This document shows positions 1-8,127 of a DNA stretch of 64,000 nucleotides, piece by piece. The stretch covers positions 1,116,001 through 1,180,000 of the forward strand of contig NZ_CP076023.1 in assembly GCF_018623035.1 (NCBI RefSeq), written 5' to 3'. The DNA is from Cellulomonas dongxiuzhuiae (lineage in GTDB: Bacteria > Actinomycetota > Actinomycetes > Actinomycetales > Cellulomonadaceae). Every line of letters begins with the position of its first letter. The stretch's first letter is position 1. The position numbers and the translations under genes are program-made. The notes beneath the pieces were generated by a model, which was not told where the DNA came from, did not search any database, and worked only from the letters and a program-made list of their open reading frames with translations.

Positions 1-401
1 GCGACGGCCGCGCGATGGACGTCTGGCGCCGGATGATCGCGGCGCAGGGCGGCGACCCCGACGCGGACCTGCCCGTCGCCCGCGAGCAGGAGCAGGTCCT
101 CGCCGACGCCGACGGCGTCCTGACCACGCTGGACGCGTACGCGGTCGGCGTCGCCGCCTGGCGCCTCGGCGCCGGCCGCGCGCGCAAGGAGGACCCCGTG
201 CAGGCGGGGGCCGGTGTCGAGATCCACGCGCGCCCCGGCGACACGGTGCGCGCGGGCCAGCCGGTCCTCACGCTCCACACGGACACGCCCGTGCGGTTCG
301 GGCGCGCCCGCGAGGCCCTCGTCGGGGCTGTCGTCGTCGACCCGCAGGGCACGCCGGGCGAGCGCGCGCCGCTCGTGCTCGACCGCGTCGCCGCCGGCTG
401 A
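1..401 (+). CDS. deoA: Thymidine phosphorylase, C-terminal part (5' end outside window)
   Basis: The reading frame is open from the first bases and ends at TGA 399-401; the first codons give DGRAMDVWRRMIAAQGGDP, a segment typical of pyrimidine-nucleoside phosphorylases. About 132 residues are visible, which corresponds to the C-terminal alpha/beta domain after the glycosyltransferase fold. It includes a lipoyl-like segment (AGAGVEIHARPGDTV, then GQPVLTLHTD) characteristic of the family's C-terminus. The enzyme splits thymidine into thymine and deoxyribose-1-phosphate. Add, deoC, a phosphohexomutase and a purine nucleoside phosphorylase follow, so it belongs to a nucleoside salvage cluster. 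The start is outside the window, so full length and regulation cannot be judged. Confidence 0.93.
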   Translation, partial: DGRAMDVWRRMIAAQGGDPDADLPVAREQEQVLADADGVLTTLDAYAVGVAAWRLGAGRARKEDPVQAGAGVEIHARPGDTVRAGQPVLTLHTDTPVRFGRAREALVGAVVVDPQGTPGERAPLVLDRVAAG

Positions 402-488
402 CGTGGGCCGGGCCCGGTCGCGGCACGAGTGTGCCGGGGTCACGATGAGGAACGCCCAGCAGACGCACGACGACCCCCAGGAGGAGTC

Positions 489-722
489 ATGAGCACCGTC
501 CCCGGATCGGAGTCCTGGCGCGACGCGGGTCTCGCGCCCGTCGACACCGAGCTGCCGCTGCGTCTGACGGACGTCGACGAGTCCGACGTCCCGGACGAGA
601 GCAGCGCGGAGGAGTACGCGCCCGGCTTCCCGCGTGCCGACCGCGAGGACCGCGCCACCGAGGCGGACGTGGTCGAGCAGGCCACCGAGGTCCCGATCGA
701 GGACGAGGGCACCGACGCGTGA
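489..722 (+). CDS. Small acidic protein of unknown function (77 aa)
   Basis: ATG at 489 follows a strong Shine-Dalgarno AGGAGG at 479-484. The 77-residue product is very acidic: Asp and Glu dominate from about residue 25 on, and it ends EDEGTDA. It has no signal peptide, membrane segment or cysteine. Its TGA stop (720-722) overlaps the GTG start of add (719), which suggests translational coupling and operon membership with deoA, add and deoC. I do not recognise the family. The good ribosome site, the coupling and the codon use argue that it is real. It is likely disordered; no function can be assigned. Confidence 0.7.
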   Translation: MSTVPGSESWRDAGLAPVDTELPLRLTDVDESDVPDESSAEEYAPGFPRADREDRATEADVVEQATEVPIEDEGTDA

Positions 723-1837
723 CACCTCCGGACGAACCCGGGAACCTCGACGCCGCGCTGCGAGCGCTCCCGAAGGTCCTGCTCCACGACCACCTCGACG
801 GCGGGGTGCGTCCCGCCACGATCGTCGAGCTCTCGGCGGCGGTCGGGCACGAGCTGCCGACGACCGACCCGCAGGGGCTGGGCCGGTGGTTCGTCGACGC
901 CGCCGGCTCCGGCTCGTTGCCGCGCTACCTCGAGACGTTCGAGCACACGCTCGCGGTCATGCAGACCGCGGACGGTCTGCGCCGGGTGGCCCGTGAGGCT
1001 GTGCTCGACCTGGCCGCCGACGGCGTCGTGCACGCCGAGGAGCGCTACGCGCCCGAGCAGCACCAGCGGGCCGGGCTGACGCTGCAGCAGGTCGTCGACG
1101 CGGTGCGCGAGGGCTTCGCCGAGGGCACGGCCCTGGCGGCGGCCGACGGGCACGAGATCCGCGTCGTCCAGGTGCTGTCCGCGATGCGTCAGGACCACCG
1201 GTCGGCCGAGATCGCGGCGCTCGCGCTCGCGAACCGCGACGCGGGCGTCGTCGCGTTCGACATCGCCGGGCCGGAGGAGGGGTTCCCGCCCTCACGGCAC
1301 GCCGCTGCTTTCCGCGTCGTGCGCGACGCGTGCTTCCCCGCGACCGTCCACGCCGGCGAGGCGGACGGGCTCGACTCCATCGCGGAGGCGCTGCACGTCG
1401 CCGGTGCCGTGCGGCTGGGCCACGGTGTCCGGCTCGCCGACGACGTGCACGAGGGCCCGGACGGCGCCTGGCGGCTGGGTCTGCTCGCGCACTGGGTGCG
1501 CGACCGGCGGGTGCCGCTCGAGGTGTGCCCGTCGTCGAACCTGCAGACCGGTGCCGCGGCGTCGGTCGCCGAGCACCCCGTGACGCTGCTGCGGCGGGCG
1601 GGCTTCGAGGTCACCGTCAACACCGACAACCGCCTGCAGTCGGGCACGTCGCTCTCGCGCGAGCTCGGCCTGCTCGTCCGGGAGGCCGGGTGGACGCTCG
1701 ACGACGTGGTCGACGTGACGCTCACCGCGGCCCGGCACGCGTTCCTGCACGACGACGAGCGCCGCGCGCTCGTCGACCGCATCGTCCGTCCGGCGGCCAC
1801 GCCGGGCACCGCACGCCCCGGGAGGCACCGCGCATGA
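719..1837 (+). CDS. add: Adenosine deaminase
   Basis: A 372-residue cytosolic zinc hydrolase converting adenosine or deoxyadenosine to inosine or deoxyinosine. Family motifs appear in order: the N-terminal metal pair in LLHDHLDGG (His23 and His25), a substrate-side HAGEADG segment, the LGHGVRL motif with the third metal histidine, and [12 protein letters not shown] with the metal aspartate. The last differs from the classical NTDDP but is usual in actinobacterial add proteins as I remember them. The GTG start overlaps the preceding small gene's stop, and its own stop overlaps the ATG of deoC, so three genes are translationally coupled. The product feeds the PunA reaction encoded nearby. Confidence 0.95.
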   Translation: MTPPDEPGNLDAALRALPKVLLHDHLDGGVRPATIVELSAAVGHELPTTDPQGLGRWFVDAAGSGSLPRYLETFEHTLAVMQTADGLRRVAREAVLDLAADGVVHAEERYAPEQHQRAGLTLQQVVDAVREGFAEGTALAAADGHEIRVVQVLSAMRQDHRSAEIAALALANRDAGVVAFDIAGPEEGFPPSRHAAAFRVVRDACFPATVHAGEADGLDSIAEALHVAGAVRLGHGVRLADDVHEGPDGAWRLGLLAHWVRDRRVPLEVCPSSNLQTGAAASVAEHPVTLLRRAGFEVTVNTDNRLQSGTSLSRELGLLVREAGWTLDDVVDVTLTAARHAFLHDDERRALVDRIVRPAATPGTARPGRHRA

Positions 1838-2553
1838 CCACCGACGACACCCCCACGACGCAGCCCCCGATCGACGCGGTCGGGCTCGCGCGCCTCGTCG
1901 ACCACACGCTGCTCAAGCCCGAGGCGACGCGCGCGGACGTCGAGGCGCTGGTCGCCGAGGGCGTGCGGCTCGGCGTCTACTCGGTGTGCGTGTCGCCGTC
2001 GTTCCTGCCGCTGGAGGTCCCCGTGGGGCTCGACGGTGCGCCCGACCTGCTCGTGGCGACGGTGTGCGGGTTCCCGTCGGGCAAGCACCACAGCGACGTC
2101 AAGGCGGCCGAGGCTGCCCGCGCGGTGCGCGACGGGGCCGACGAGGTCGACATGGTGATCGACGTCGGCGCGGCCAAGGAAGGCCGCTTCGGTGACGTCG
2201 AGCAGGACATCGCGGCCGTCCGTGCGGCGGCGCCCGCGCCGACCGTGCTCAAGGTCATCATCGAGTCCGCGGCGCTCACCGACGACGAGATCGTCGGCGT
2301 GTGCCAGGCCGCGGAGGCCGCCGGCGCCGACTTCGTCAAGACGTCGACGGGGTTCCACCCCGCCGGCGGCGCGACCGTCCACGCGGTCGCGCTCATGGCG
2401 CGCACGGTCGGTGGGCGGCTCGGCGTCAAGGCGTCGGGCGGTGTCCGGACGGCGGCGGACGCGCTCGCCATGGTCGAGGCCGGGGCGACCCGGCTCGGGC
2501 TCTCGGGCACCGCGGCAGTGCTCGCGGGGCTCACCGCGGACGGTGACTACTGA
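1834..2553 (+). CDS. deoC: Deoxyribose-phosphate aldolase
   Basis: A 239-residue class I aldolase that cleaves 2-deoxyribose-5-phosphate to glyceraldehyde-3-phosphate and acetaldehyde, the last step of deoxynucleoside breakdown. Visible motifs are [12 protein letters not shown] near the N-terminus, the Schiff-base lysine in FVKTSTGF (Lys169) and the second conserved lysine in [10 protein letters not shown] (Lys199). Length is normal for the family. The ATG at 1834 overlaps the add stop (ATGA). With DeoA supplying deoxyribose-1-phosphate, a phosphomutase is needed in between; the mutase gene at 5230-7155 is a candidate. The acetaldehyde could be handled by AdhE encoded further on, which is inference. 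Confidence 0.96.
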   Translation: MTTDDTPTTQPPIDAVGLARLVDHTLLKPEATRADVEALVAEGVRLGVYSVCVSPSFLPLEVPVGLDGAPDLLVATVCGFPSGKHHSDVKAAEAARAVRDGADEVDMVIDVGAAKEGRFGDVEQDIAAVRAAAPAPTVLKVIIESAALTDDEIVGVCQAAEAAGADFVKTSTGFHPAGGATVHAVALMARTVGGRLGVKASGGVRTAADALAMVEAGATRLGLSGTAAVLAGLTADGDY

Positions 2554-2795
2554 CGTCCCGGCGCCCCGGATCCGCCCTCCCGCCATGAGAGGGACGTGAG
2601 AGTTCGGCGTCCCGGCGGGTGAATGATGTCCGATCCGGGCGAACCGGGCGTTGACTTGGGCGCCGGCGACGGACGATGGTGGACGGTCGTCCGGTTCGAC
2701 ACGCACGTGGCCGACGACCCACGTAGGTCACGAGCAGGTGCACCGGTCCGACGACCCGACGGCGTGCGCACCCGCGGGGAGGAGACGCACGGCGC
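2554..2795 (+). promoter_or_regulatory. Upstream region of the secreted CBM2 protein gene
   Basis: 242 nt between deoC and the secreted protein gene. It contains a TTGACT -35-like hexamer near 2651 without a convincing -10, and an inverted repeat ACGTGG/CCACGT with an 8-nt spacer near 2706-2725 that could be an operator. No further open frame with coding-like codon use is seen. The assignment as promoter is positional. Confidence 0.3.
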
Positions 2796-5198
2796 ATGAA
2801 CCGGTTCAGGCGCGGCACGGTGGTCGTGGCGCTCGTCGTCGCGTTCCTCCTCGGTGCCGCGCTCGCGGCCGCGTTCGGCAGCAACGCCGGCGGACGCAAG
2901 GACCTCGTCGTGCCGGAGGGCTGGCGCAGCGCCTGGGACGCGGCCCACGTGCTCGAGGGTGACGACGTGGCGCTCGCGTGGGGGGACCGGGTCGGTGCCG
3001 ACCCCACGCGGGCGTCCGACGACCTGCGCTTCGACCCCGCCGTCGTCGTCACCCAGCTCGAGGCACTGCACGCGCTCGACGTGGACGTCCTGCGGCTGGG
3101 GGCTCCCCAGGGGCCCCTCGCGGGGCGCAAGCTCCTCGTCGTCGTCGACGGGAGCTGGTCGACGGGTCCCGGTGCACCGCTCGATCCCGCCGTGGCCGCC
3201 GTCGTGGACGGCGGGCTGTCCACGACGGACGGGGCCGTGCCGCCCACCCGCGGCGCCGTCGTGGGCGGCGTGGCGATGCTGCACGTCCAGCCGGCCGTGC
3301 TCGCGTCGTCCCTGACGAGCACCGCGACCGCGGGCGAGACCGCCTCCGCGTCCGCGTCCACCTCCTCGTCGGCGGTCCCGCCCGCCACCGGCCCGCCGGG
3401 AGCCGCGCAGGACGCCCGCACGCGGGTCCCCGCCGGCACGCCGTGGGAGCTCGCCCGCGGGGTCGCCGAGGCGCTGCAGCGCCTGACGGAGGCCGCGCAC
3501 CCGGGCCACGGGCTCACGGACGAGGCCGCGGAGGTGCTGCGGCCCGCCGCGTCGGCCTACCTGGCGTCGTTCGCGGTCCCCGAGGGGCACGCCGACGTCG
3601 CCGACCACCTCCTGGCGCCCCAGCTCGCCTGGGGGAGCCCGCGCCAGGGCGCCGCCGGGTGGCTGCTGCTGCAGCACCTCGCCGACCGGTCGTCGCCGAC
3701 GCTCGTGCACGAGCTGTGGACCGAGTCGCTCGACACGGAGCACGTGCTGGGCGCGTACGCGCGTCTCCGGCTCGCCAACGCCTCGGCGCTCAACCGCCAG
3801 GTCGCCCAGTACGCGATGCGGGCCGCGGTCCTCGACGTGCCCGGCACGGGTGCGCCCGGCGACCTCGCCACGCGGCTGGACCCGGTGCTGCTCGCGCACC
3901 GCACGACGCCGGTCGATCCCGCACCGGACGACCCGGGCCACTACCGCGTGACGGGCACGTTCGCGCCGGCCGCCTACGGCTACACCGTGGTGCGGCTGCT
4001 GCCGGACGGCTCGGGGGCCGACGTGCGGGTGCGGGTGCGCGGTCACGCCGAGGAGCTCGCGGGGGCCCACCCGGGCTGGAGCTTCGGCCTCGTGGCCGTG
4101 GGGCCGGAGGGGCCGCGCTACAGCCCCGTCACCGAGGCCGTCGACGGCGAGCTGCGCCTCGCGCTGCGCCCGGGGGAGTCGGAGGTGTACCTCGTCGTCA
4201 CCGCGACCCCCACCGAGGTCGTCCCGTCGGGTGCGCAGGCCTTCCCGGCGACGACCCGCTACCCGTACGAGTTCCGTGTCGCGGGCGCCTCGGTCACCGA
4301 CCCGGCCGCCGACGCCGCCGTGGCGGGCGGGCACCGGCACGCCAACGGGGGCGGCTGGGTGCAGGACACGGCGGACGTCGACCCCGCGGCCCACGTCGCG
4401 GCAGGTGCCGTCGTGCGGGGCGACGCCACGGTGGGGCCCGGTGTCCGGATCGAGGGACGCGCGTGGGTGGAGTCCGGTGCACGGCTGACGGGCGACGTGG
4501 TCGTGCGCGACGTGGCCGTGGTGCGCGGGTCGGCGCGGCTGTCGGGCCGGGTGCTCGTCGGCGGTGACGCGGTCGTGGGCTTCACCTGCGACGCGGGTGC
4601 GTACACGACCTACCGCCCCGGTGCGTCGTGCGACCCGGGCGCGGTGGACTCGGACGTCAACCCGGTCGTCACGCCCTTCGCGGCGGGGGAGACGGCGCTG
4701 CGCGACGGCACCGTCACCGTCGCGCCGACGACGGACCCCGTGCCGAGCGGGACCCCGACCCCCGGGCCGGGCACCGGCGCCCCCGCGAGCCCGCGACCGG
4801 CATCCCCGACGCCCCACGCACCGCCGTCCCCGCCGACGGGCGGCACGTCGTCCGGCGGCGTGGTCGCGCCGCCCGCCGCGGTGCCGGCCGGCGCCTGCAC
4901 GGCCAGCTACCAGGTCGTCGGGTCGTGGACCGGCGGTATGCAGGCGCAGGTCACGGTCACGGCGACGACGCAGGGCGTCAACGGCTGGGTGCTGATGTGG
5001 AGCCAGCCCCCCGGCCTGCAGATGCTCGACCACTGGGGCGCCGAGATCTCCCACGGCGGCAGCACCGTCACGGCCGAGAACCTGTCGTGGAACGGCGCGA
5101 TCGCGAACGGTGCGAGCGTGACGTTCGGGTTCAACGCGACCGCCTCGAGCGACTCGGCCCTGGCCGTCCCGCTGGTGCGCTGCGAGCGCAAGGGCTGA
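2796..5198 (+). CDS. Large secreted protein: DUF6055/Svx-like region, hexapeptide beta-helix, C-terminal CBM2
   Basis: 800 residues. An N-terminal signal sequence (MNRFRRG then a hydrophobic run to about residue 28) indicates export. Residues about 55-480 recall secreted Svx/DUF6055-type proteins (WGDRVGADP and LRFDP near 62-81), a judgement from memory. The HExxH zinc-protease motif I would expect in such proteins is not visible. Residues about 518-595 form a run of imperfect hexapeptides (VDPAAHVAAGAVVRGDATVG and similar) typical of a left-handed beta-helix. A Pro/Thr/Ser linker (about 638-700) leads to a family 2 carbohydrate-binding module at 701-797, framed by cysteines and with tryptophans in SWTGG, HWGAE and LSWNGA. 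It probably binds cellulose or chitin outside the cell; catalytic activity is uncertain. GGGGAGGAG lies about 11 nt upstream of the ATG. Confidence 0.8.
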   Translation: MNRFRRGTVVVALVVAFLLGAALAAAFGSNAGGRKDLVVPEGWRSAWDAAHVLEGDDVALAWGDRVGADPTRASDDLRFDPAVVVTQLEALHALDVDVLRLGAPQGPLAGRKLLVVVDGSWSTGPGAPLDPAVAAVVDGGLSTTDGAVPPTRGAVVGGVAMLHVQPAVLASSLTSTATAGETASASASTSSSAVPPATGPPGAAQDARTRVPAGTPWELARGVAEALQRLTEAAHPGHGLTDEAAEVLRPAASAYLASFAVPEGHADVADHLLAPQLAWGSPRQGAAGWLLLQHLADRSSPTLVHELWTESLDTEHVLGAYARLRLANASALNRQVAQYAMRAAVLDVPGTGAPGDLATRLDPVLLAHRTTPVDPAPDDPGHYRVTGTFAPAAYGYTVVRLLPDGSGADVRVRVRGHAEELAGAHPGWSFGLVAVGPEGPRYSPVTEAVDGELRLALRPGESEVYLVVTATPTEVVPSGAQAFPATTRYPYEFRVAGASVTDPAADAAVAGGHRHANGGGWVQDTADVDPAAHVAAGAVVRGDATVGPGVRIEGRAWVESGARLTGDVVVRDVAVVRGSARLSGRVLVGGDAVVGFTCDAGAYTTYRPGASCDPGAVDSDVNPVVTPFAAGETALRDGTVTVAPTTDPVPSGTPTPGPGTGAPASPRPASPTPHAPPSPPTGGTSSGGVVAPPAAVPAGACTASYQVVGSWTGGMQAQVTVTATTQGVNGWVLMWSQPPGLQMLDHWGAEISHGGSTVTAENLSWNGAIANGASVTFGFNATASSDSALAVPLVRCERKG

Positions 5199-5229
5199 CG
5201 AGCGGGCCGAGGGTCGTGGAGCCGGCGGC

Positions 5230-7155
5230 TCAGGACCCGCCGATCCCGAGGGCCCCACGCACGTCGCGCGCCAGGTGGTCCAGGCGCGCGCGGGCGTGGT
5301 GGTGGGCGGCGTCCAGTGCGGCGCGGTCCGCGTCGGACGCGATCGGCACGACGACCTCGAGATAGGCCTTGACCTTCGGCTCGGTCCCCGAGGGGCGGAC
5401 GACGACGCGCGTGCCGTCGGCCGTCAGGAGCCGCAGCCCGTCGGTCGGCGGCAGTCCCCCGCGGTCGTCGTCCGTGCCCGCGGCCAGGTCGACGACCTCG
5501 ACCACGGGCGAACCGGCCAGCTCGGCCGGCGGCGCCTCGCGCAGCGCCGTCATGGTGGCGCCGATGCGGCTCAGGTCGGCGTACCGGGCGCTGACCTGAC
5601 CGGTGGCGTGCAGCCCGTGGGCGCGCGCGAGGTCGTCCAGCGCGTCGACGAGCGTCCGCCCCTGCGCCGCGAGCCGCGCCGCCAGGTCGCAGACCCGCAC
5701 CGCGGCGGAGATGCCGTCCTTGTCGCGCACGTGCGCCGGGTCGACGCAGTACCCGAGGGCCTCCTCGTACCCGAACACCAGGTCGTCGACGCGGGCGATC
5801 CACTTGAAGCCGGTCAGGGTCGACGCGAACCGCAGGCCGGCCTCGGCCGCGACGGCCGCGAGCAGACGGGACGACACGATCGAGCACGCGAGCGTGGGCG
5901 TCGCGCCCGGTGCGGCACCGTCGGCGCGCACCCGGGCGGCCGCGTCGGACCCGAGCAGCGCCCCGACCTCGTCACCGGTGAGCATGCGCCAGCCGTCGGC
6001 CTGCGGCGTCTCCGGGCCGCGCGCCGGGACGTGCGCGCGCGGGTCGAGCAGCGCGACCGCACAGCGGTCCGCGTCGGGGTCGACGGCCACGACGAGGTCG
6101 GCGCGCAGCGCCGCCGCGAGCGCCAGCGCGAGGTCCGTCGCCCCCGGCTCCTCGGGGTTCGGGAAGGCCACCGTCGGGAAGTCGGGGTCGGGCTCGGCCT
6201 GCTCCGCCACGAGCGTCACGTCGCCGAAGCCGGCCCGCGCCAGCACGTCCTTCGTCAGGGCGCCGCCGACGCCGTGCAGCGGAGTGACGACGACCTTGAG
6301 GCGGGCGCGCGCGTCGGCGTCGCCACCCGGTGCCACGGCCGCGGCCGTGCGTGCGTACTGCTCCACGACGTCCTCGCCGAGCGTCGTCCAGCCCGATGTC
6401 GCGCGCGGCACCGCCGCGACCGAGGGCACGCGGGCGATCTCGGCGGCGATGGCCGTGTCAGCGGGCGGCACGATCTGCGCACCCTGCCCGGCGTCGGTCA
6501 CGACGCGTCCGCCGAGGTACACCTTGTAGCCGTTGTCACGGGGAGGGTTGTGCGAGGCGGTCACCATGACGCCCGCGTCGGCGTCGAACCGCAGCACCGC
6601 GGACGCGAGGACCGGTGTGGGCAGCGGGCGCGGCAGCAGCAGCACCTCGATGCCGACGGCGGTCATGACCGCTGCGGTGTCGAGCGCGAAGCGGTGCGAG
6701 TTGTGGCGCGCGTCGTAGCCCACCACGACCCGGGGTGCGGGCGTCGCGCCCTCGAGCTCGCCGAGCAGGTAGTCCGCGAGCCCGGCCGCGGCGCGGATGA
6801 CGACCGCCCGGTTCATGCGGTGCGGACCCCCGCCCAGCGCGCCGCGCAGACCCGCGGTGCCGAACTGCAGGAGCCCGGAGAACCGGTCCTCCAGGTCCGC
6901 ACGCGCGACGTCCGCGTCCCGGCGGACCAGGTGCGCGACGGGCTCGGTCATGCCCGGCTCGGGGGTCTCGCGCGCCGTCCGCAGCAGGGTCGCGAGCTCG
7001 TCCGCCGTGGCAGGGTCGGGGTCGTCCGCGATCCAGGCCTCGACCTGGGCGACCAGGCGTGCCCAGCCGTCGTGGTCGGTGTCCGGGTGCTCGGGTGTCA
7101 CGTCCGCCGACGGGGCGTCCCCGCGGAGCACGTCCTCGTGGTCGCTGGTGGTCAC
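5230..7155 (-). CDS. pgm: Phosphoglucomutase/phosphomannomutase family phosphohexomutase
   Basis: 641 residues, alpha-D-phosphohexomutase superfamily. The catalytic phosphoserine sits in TASHNP (Ser201), the metal loop is DPDADRCAV, the sugar-binding loop GYEEALG is present, and the phosphate loop near the C-terminus reads RPSGTEPKVK. It interconverts hexose-1- and 6-phosphates; members of this long subgroup also act on pentose phosphates, which would connect it to deoA and deoC, but that is inference. The GTG at 7155 was chosen because a TAGGTT -10-like element lies 7 nt before it and the frame has no plausible earlier start. It converges with the secreted CBM2 gene, 31 nt apart, with no obvious terminator between. 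Confidence 0.93.
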   Translation of the reverse strand: MTTSDHEDVLRGDAPSADVTPEHPDTDHDGWARLVAQVEAWIADDPDPATADELATLLRTARETPEPGMTEPVAHLVRRDADVARADLEDRFSGLLQFGTAGLRGALGGGPHRMNRAVVIRAAAGLADYLLGELEGATPAPRVVVGYDARHNSHRFALDTAAVMTAVGIEVLLLPRPLPTPVLASAVLRFDADAGVMVTASHNPPRDNGYKVYLGGRVVTDAGQGAQIVPPADTAIAAEIARVPSVAAVPRATSGWTTLGEDVVEQYARTAAAVAPGGDADARARLKVVVTPLHGVGGALTKDVLARAGFGDVTLVAEQAEPDPDFPTVAFPNPEEPGATDLALALAAALRADLVVAVDPDADRCAVALLDPRAHVPARGPETPQADGWRMLTGDEVGALLGSDAAARVRADGAAPGATPTLACSIVSSRLLAAVAAEAGLRFASTLTGFKWIARVDDLVFGYEEALGYCVDPAHVRDKDGISAAVRVCDLAARLAAQGRTLVDALDDLARAHGLHATGQVSARYADLSRIGATMTALREAPPAELAGSPVVEVVDLAAGTDDDRGGLPPTDGLRLLTADGTRVVVRPSGTEPKVKAYLEVVVPIASDADRAALDAAHHHARARLDHLARDVRGALGIGGS

Positions 7156-7162
7156 GGACCCC

Positions 7163-7168
7163 AACCTA
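7163..7168 (-). promoter_or_regulatory. -10 element of pgm, leaderless
   Basis: On the minus strand TAGGTT stands 7 nt before the GTG start at 7155 and no ribosome site intervenes, so transcription should begin at or next to the start codon. No -35 hexamer is evident. Confidence 0.5.
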
Positions 7169-7170
7169 GC

Positions 7171-7185
7171 GGCGGGCCCCCCGCC
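7171..7185 (-). terminator. Short GC hairpin between punA and pgm
   Basis: GGCGGG, a 3-nt loop, then CCCGCC, located 24 nt past the punA stop and just upstream of the pgm -10 element. There is no T-tract, so it may be a weak terminator or a processing hairpin. Confidence 0.35.
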
Positions 7186-7208
7186 GGGCACGGCCAGGTG
7201 TGTGCGCC

Positions 7209-8084
7209 TCACAACCGGCGGACGACCTCCGCGAGCAGTGCGCTGATGCGGGGGCCCGCGGCGCGCCCGGCCTCCAGGACCTCCGCGTGGTCGAGCGGCT
7301 CGGTGCCGATGCCCGCCGCGAGGTTGGTGACCAGCGAGATGCCCAGCACCTCCAGCCCTGCGTGCCGCGCGGCGATCGCCTCGAGCGTCGTCGACATGCC
7401 GACCAGGTCCCCGCCGAGGCGTCCCGCCATCGCGACCTCGGCGGGCGTCTCGTAGTGCGGGCCGGGGAACTGCACGTACACGCCCTCGTCGAGCGACGCG
7501 TCGACCTCGCGGGCCACGGCCCGCAGGCGCGACGAGTAGAGGTCGGTGAGGTCGACGAACGTCGCTCCCTCGAGGGGCGAGGTCGCCGTCAGGTTGAGGT
7601 GGTCGCGGATGAGGACCGGCGTACCCGGCCCCCAGGCCGTGTTGAGCCCGCCGCAGCCGTTGGTCAGCACGACCGTCGACGCGCCCGCGGCGGCCGCCGT
7701 GCGCACGCCGTGCACGACGCGCCGCACACCGCGGGCCTCGTACAGGTGGGTGCGCGAGCCCAGGACGAGCGCGTACCGGTCCGGCCGGTCGCCGTCGCCC
7801 GCGATCCGCACGGAGCGCAGCGTGCCGACGTGCCCCGCGACGGCGGGCCGCGAGAAGCCCGGCACGTCGTGGCTGTCGACCTCCGCCACCGTCTCGCCCA
7901 GCAGGTCCGCGGCGCCGCTCCACCCGGAGCCGAGGACGAGCGCGACGTCGTGCTTCTCGACGCCCGTGCGGCGGGCGATCACCTCCGCGGCGATGCGCGC
8001 GACCTCGAACGGGTCGGTCGTCGGGTGGTCGAGGCTGGGCACGGAGCCGCCGGTCAGGTCACGTGCGGGGGAGACGTCGCTCAT
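7209..8084 (-). CDS. punA: Purine-nucleoside phosphorylase
   Basis: 291 residues, trimeric PNP (nucleoside phosphorylase family 2). Motifs: LVLGSGWSG near the N-terminus (phosphate loop), SRTHLYEARG (phosphate-binding His region), LTNGCGGLN (purine pocket), FPGPHYETPAEV and VGMSTTLEAI. It phosphorolyses inosine and guanosine and their deoxy forms to the base plus (deoxy)ribose-1-phosphate, taking over the product of adenosine deaminase. The ATG at 8084 has a TAGCCT -10-like box 6 nt upstream and no Shine-Dalgarno, so it is probably leaderless. It is divergent from the LpdA-type gene, with only about 40 nt between the two start codons. Confidence 0.95.
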   Translation of the reverse strand: MSDVSPARDLTGGSVPSLDHPTTDPFEVARIAAEVIARRTGVEKHDVALVLGSGWSGAADLLGETVAEVDSHDVPGFSRPAVAGHVGTLRSVRIAGDGDRPDRYALVLGSRTHLYEARGVRRVVHGVRTAAAAGASTVVLTNGCGGLNTAWGPGTPVLIRDHLNLTATSPLEGATFVDLTDLYSSRLRAVAREVDASLDEGVYVQFPGPHYETPAEVAMAGRLGGDLVGMSTTLEAIAARHAGLEVLGISLVTNLAAGIGTEPLDHAEVLEAGRAAGPRISALLAEVVRRL

Positions 8085-8127
8085 GGCAACAGGCTAACCA
8101 TGCCCGACCCGGGGCAGGATGGGACCC
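8085..8127. promoter_or_regulatory. Divergent leaderless promoters, punA / lpdA-type gene
   Basis: The minus strand has TAGCCT at 8096-8091, 6 nt before the punA ATG. The plus strand has CAGGAT at 8115-8120, 7 nt before the GTG at 8128. The 43-nt gap leaves no room for leaders with ribosome sites, so both messages are probably leaderless. Confidence 0.5.

Noticed and set aside
2796-5198. Calling the secreted CBM2 protein a cellulase
   Set aside because: No glycoside hydrolase motif is visible between the signal peptide and the binding module.
8119-8127. ATG at 8119 as the LpdA-type start
   Set aside because: It overlaps the likely -10 hexamer CAGGAT; GTG 8128 lies 7 nt downstream as in other leaderless genes here.
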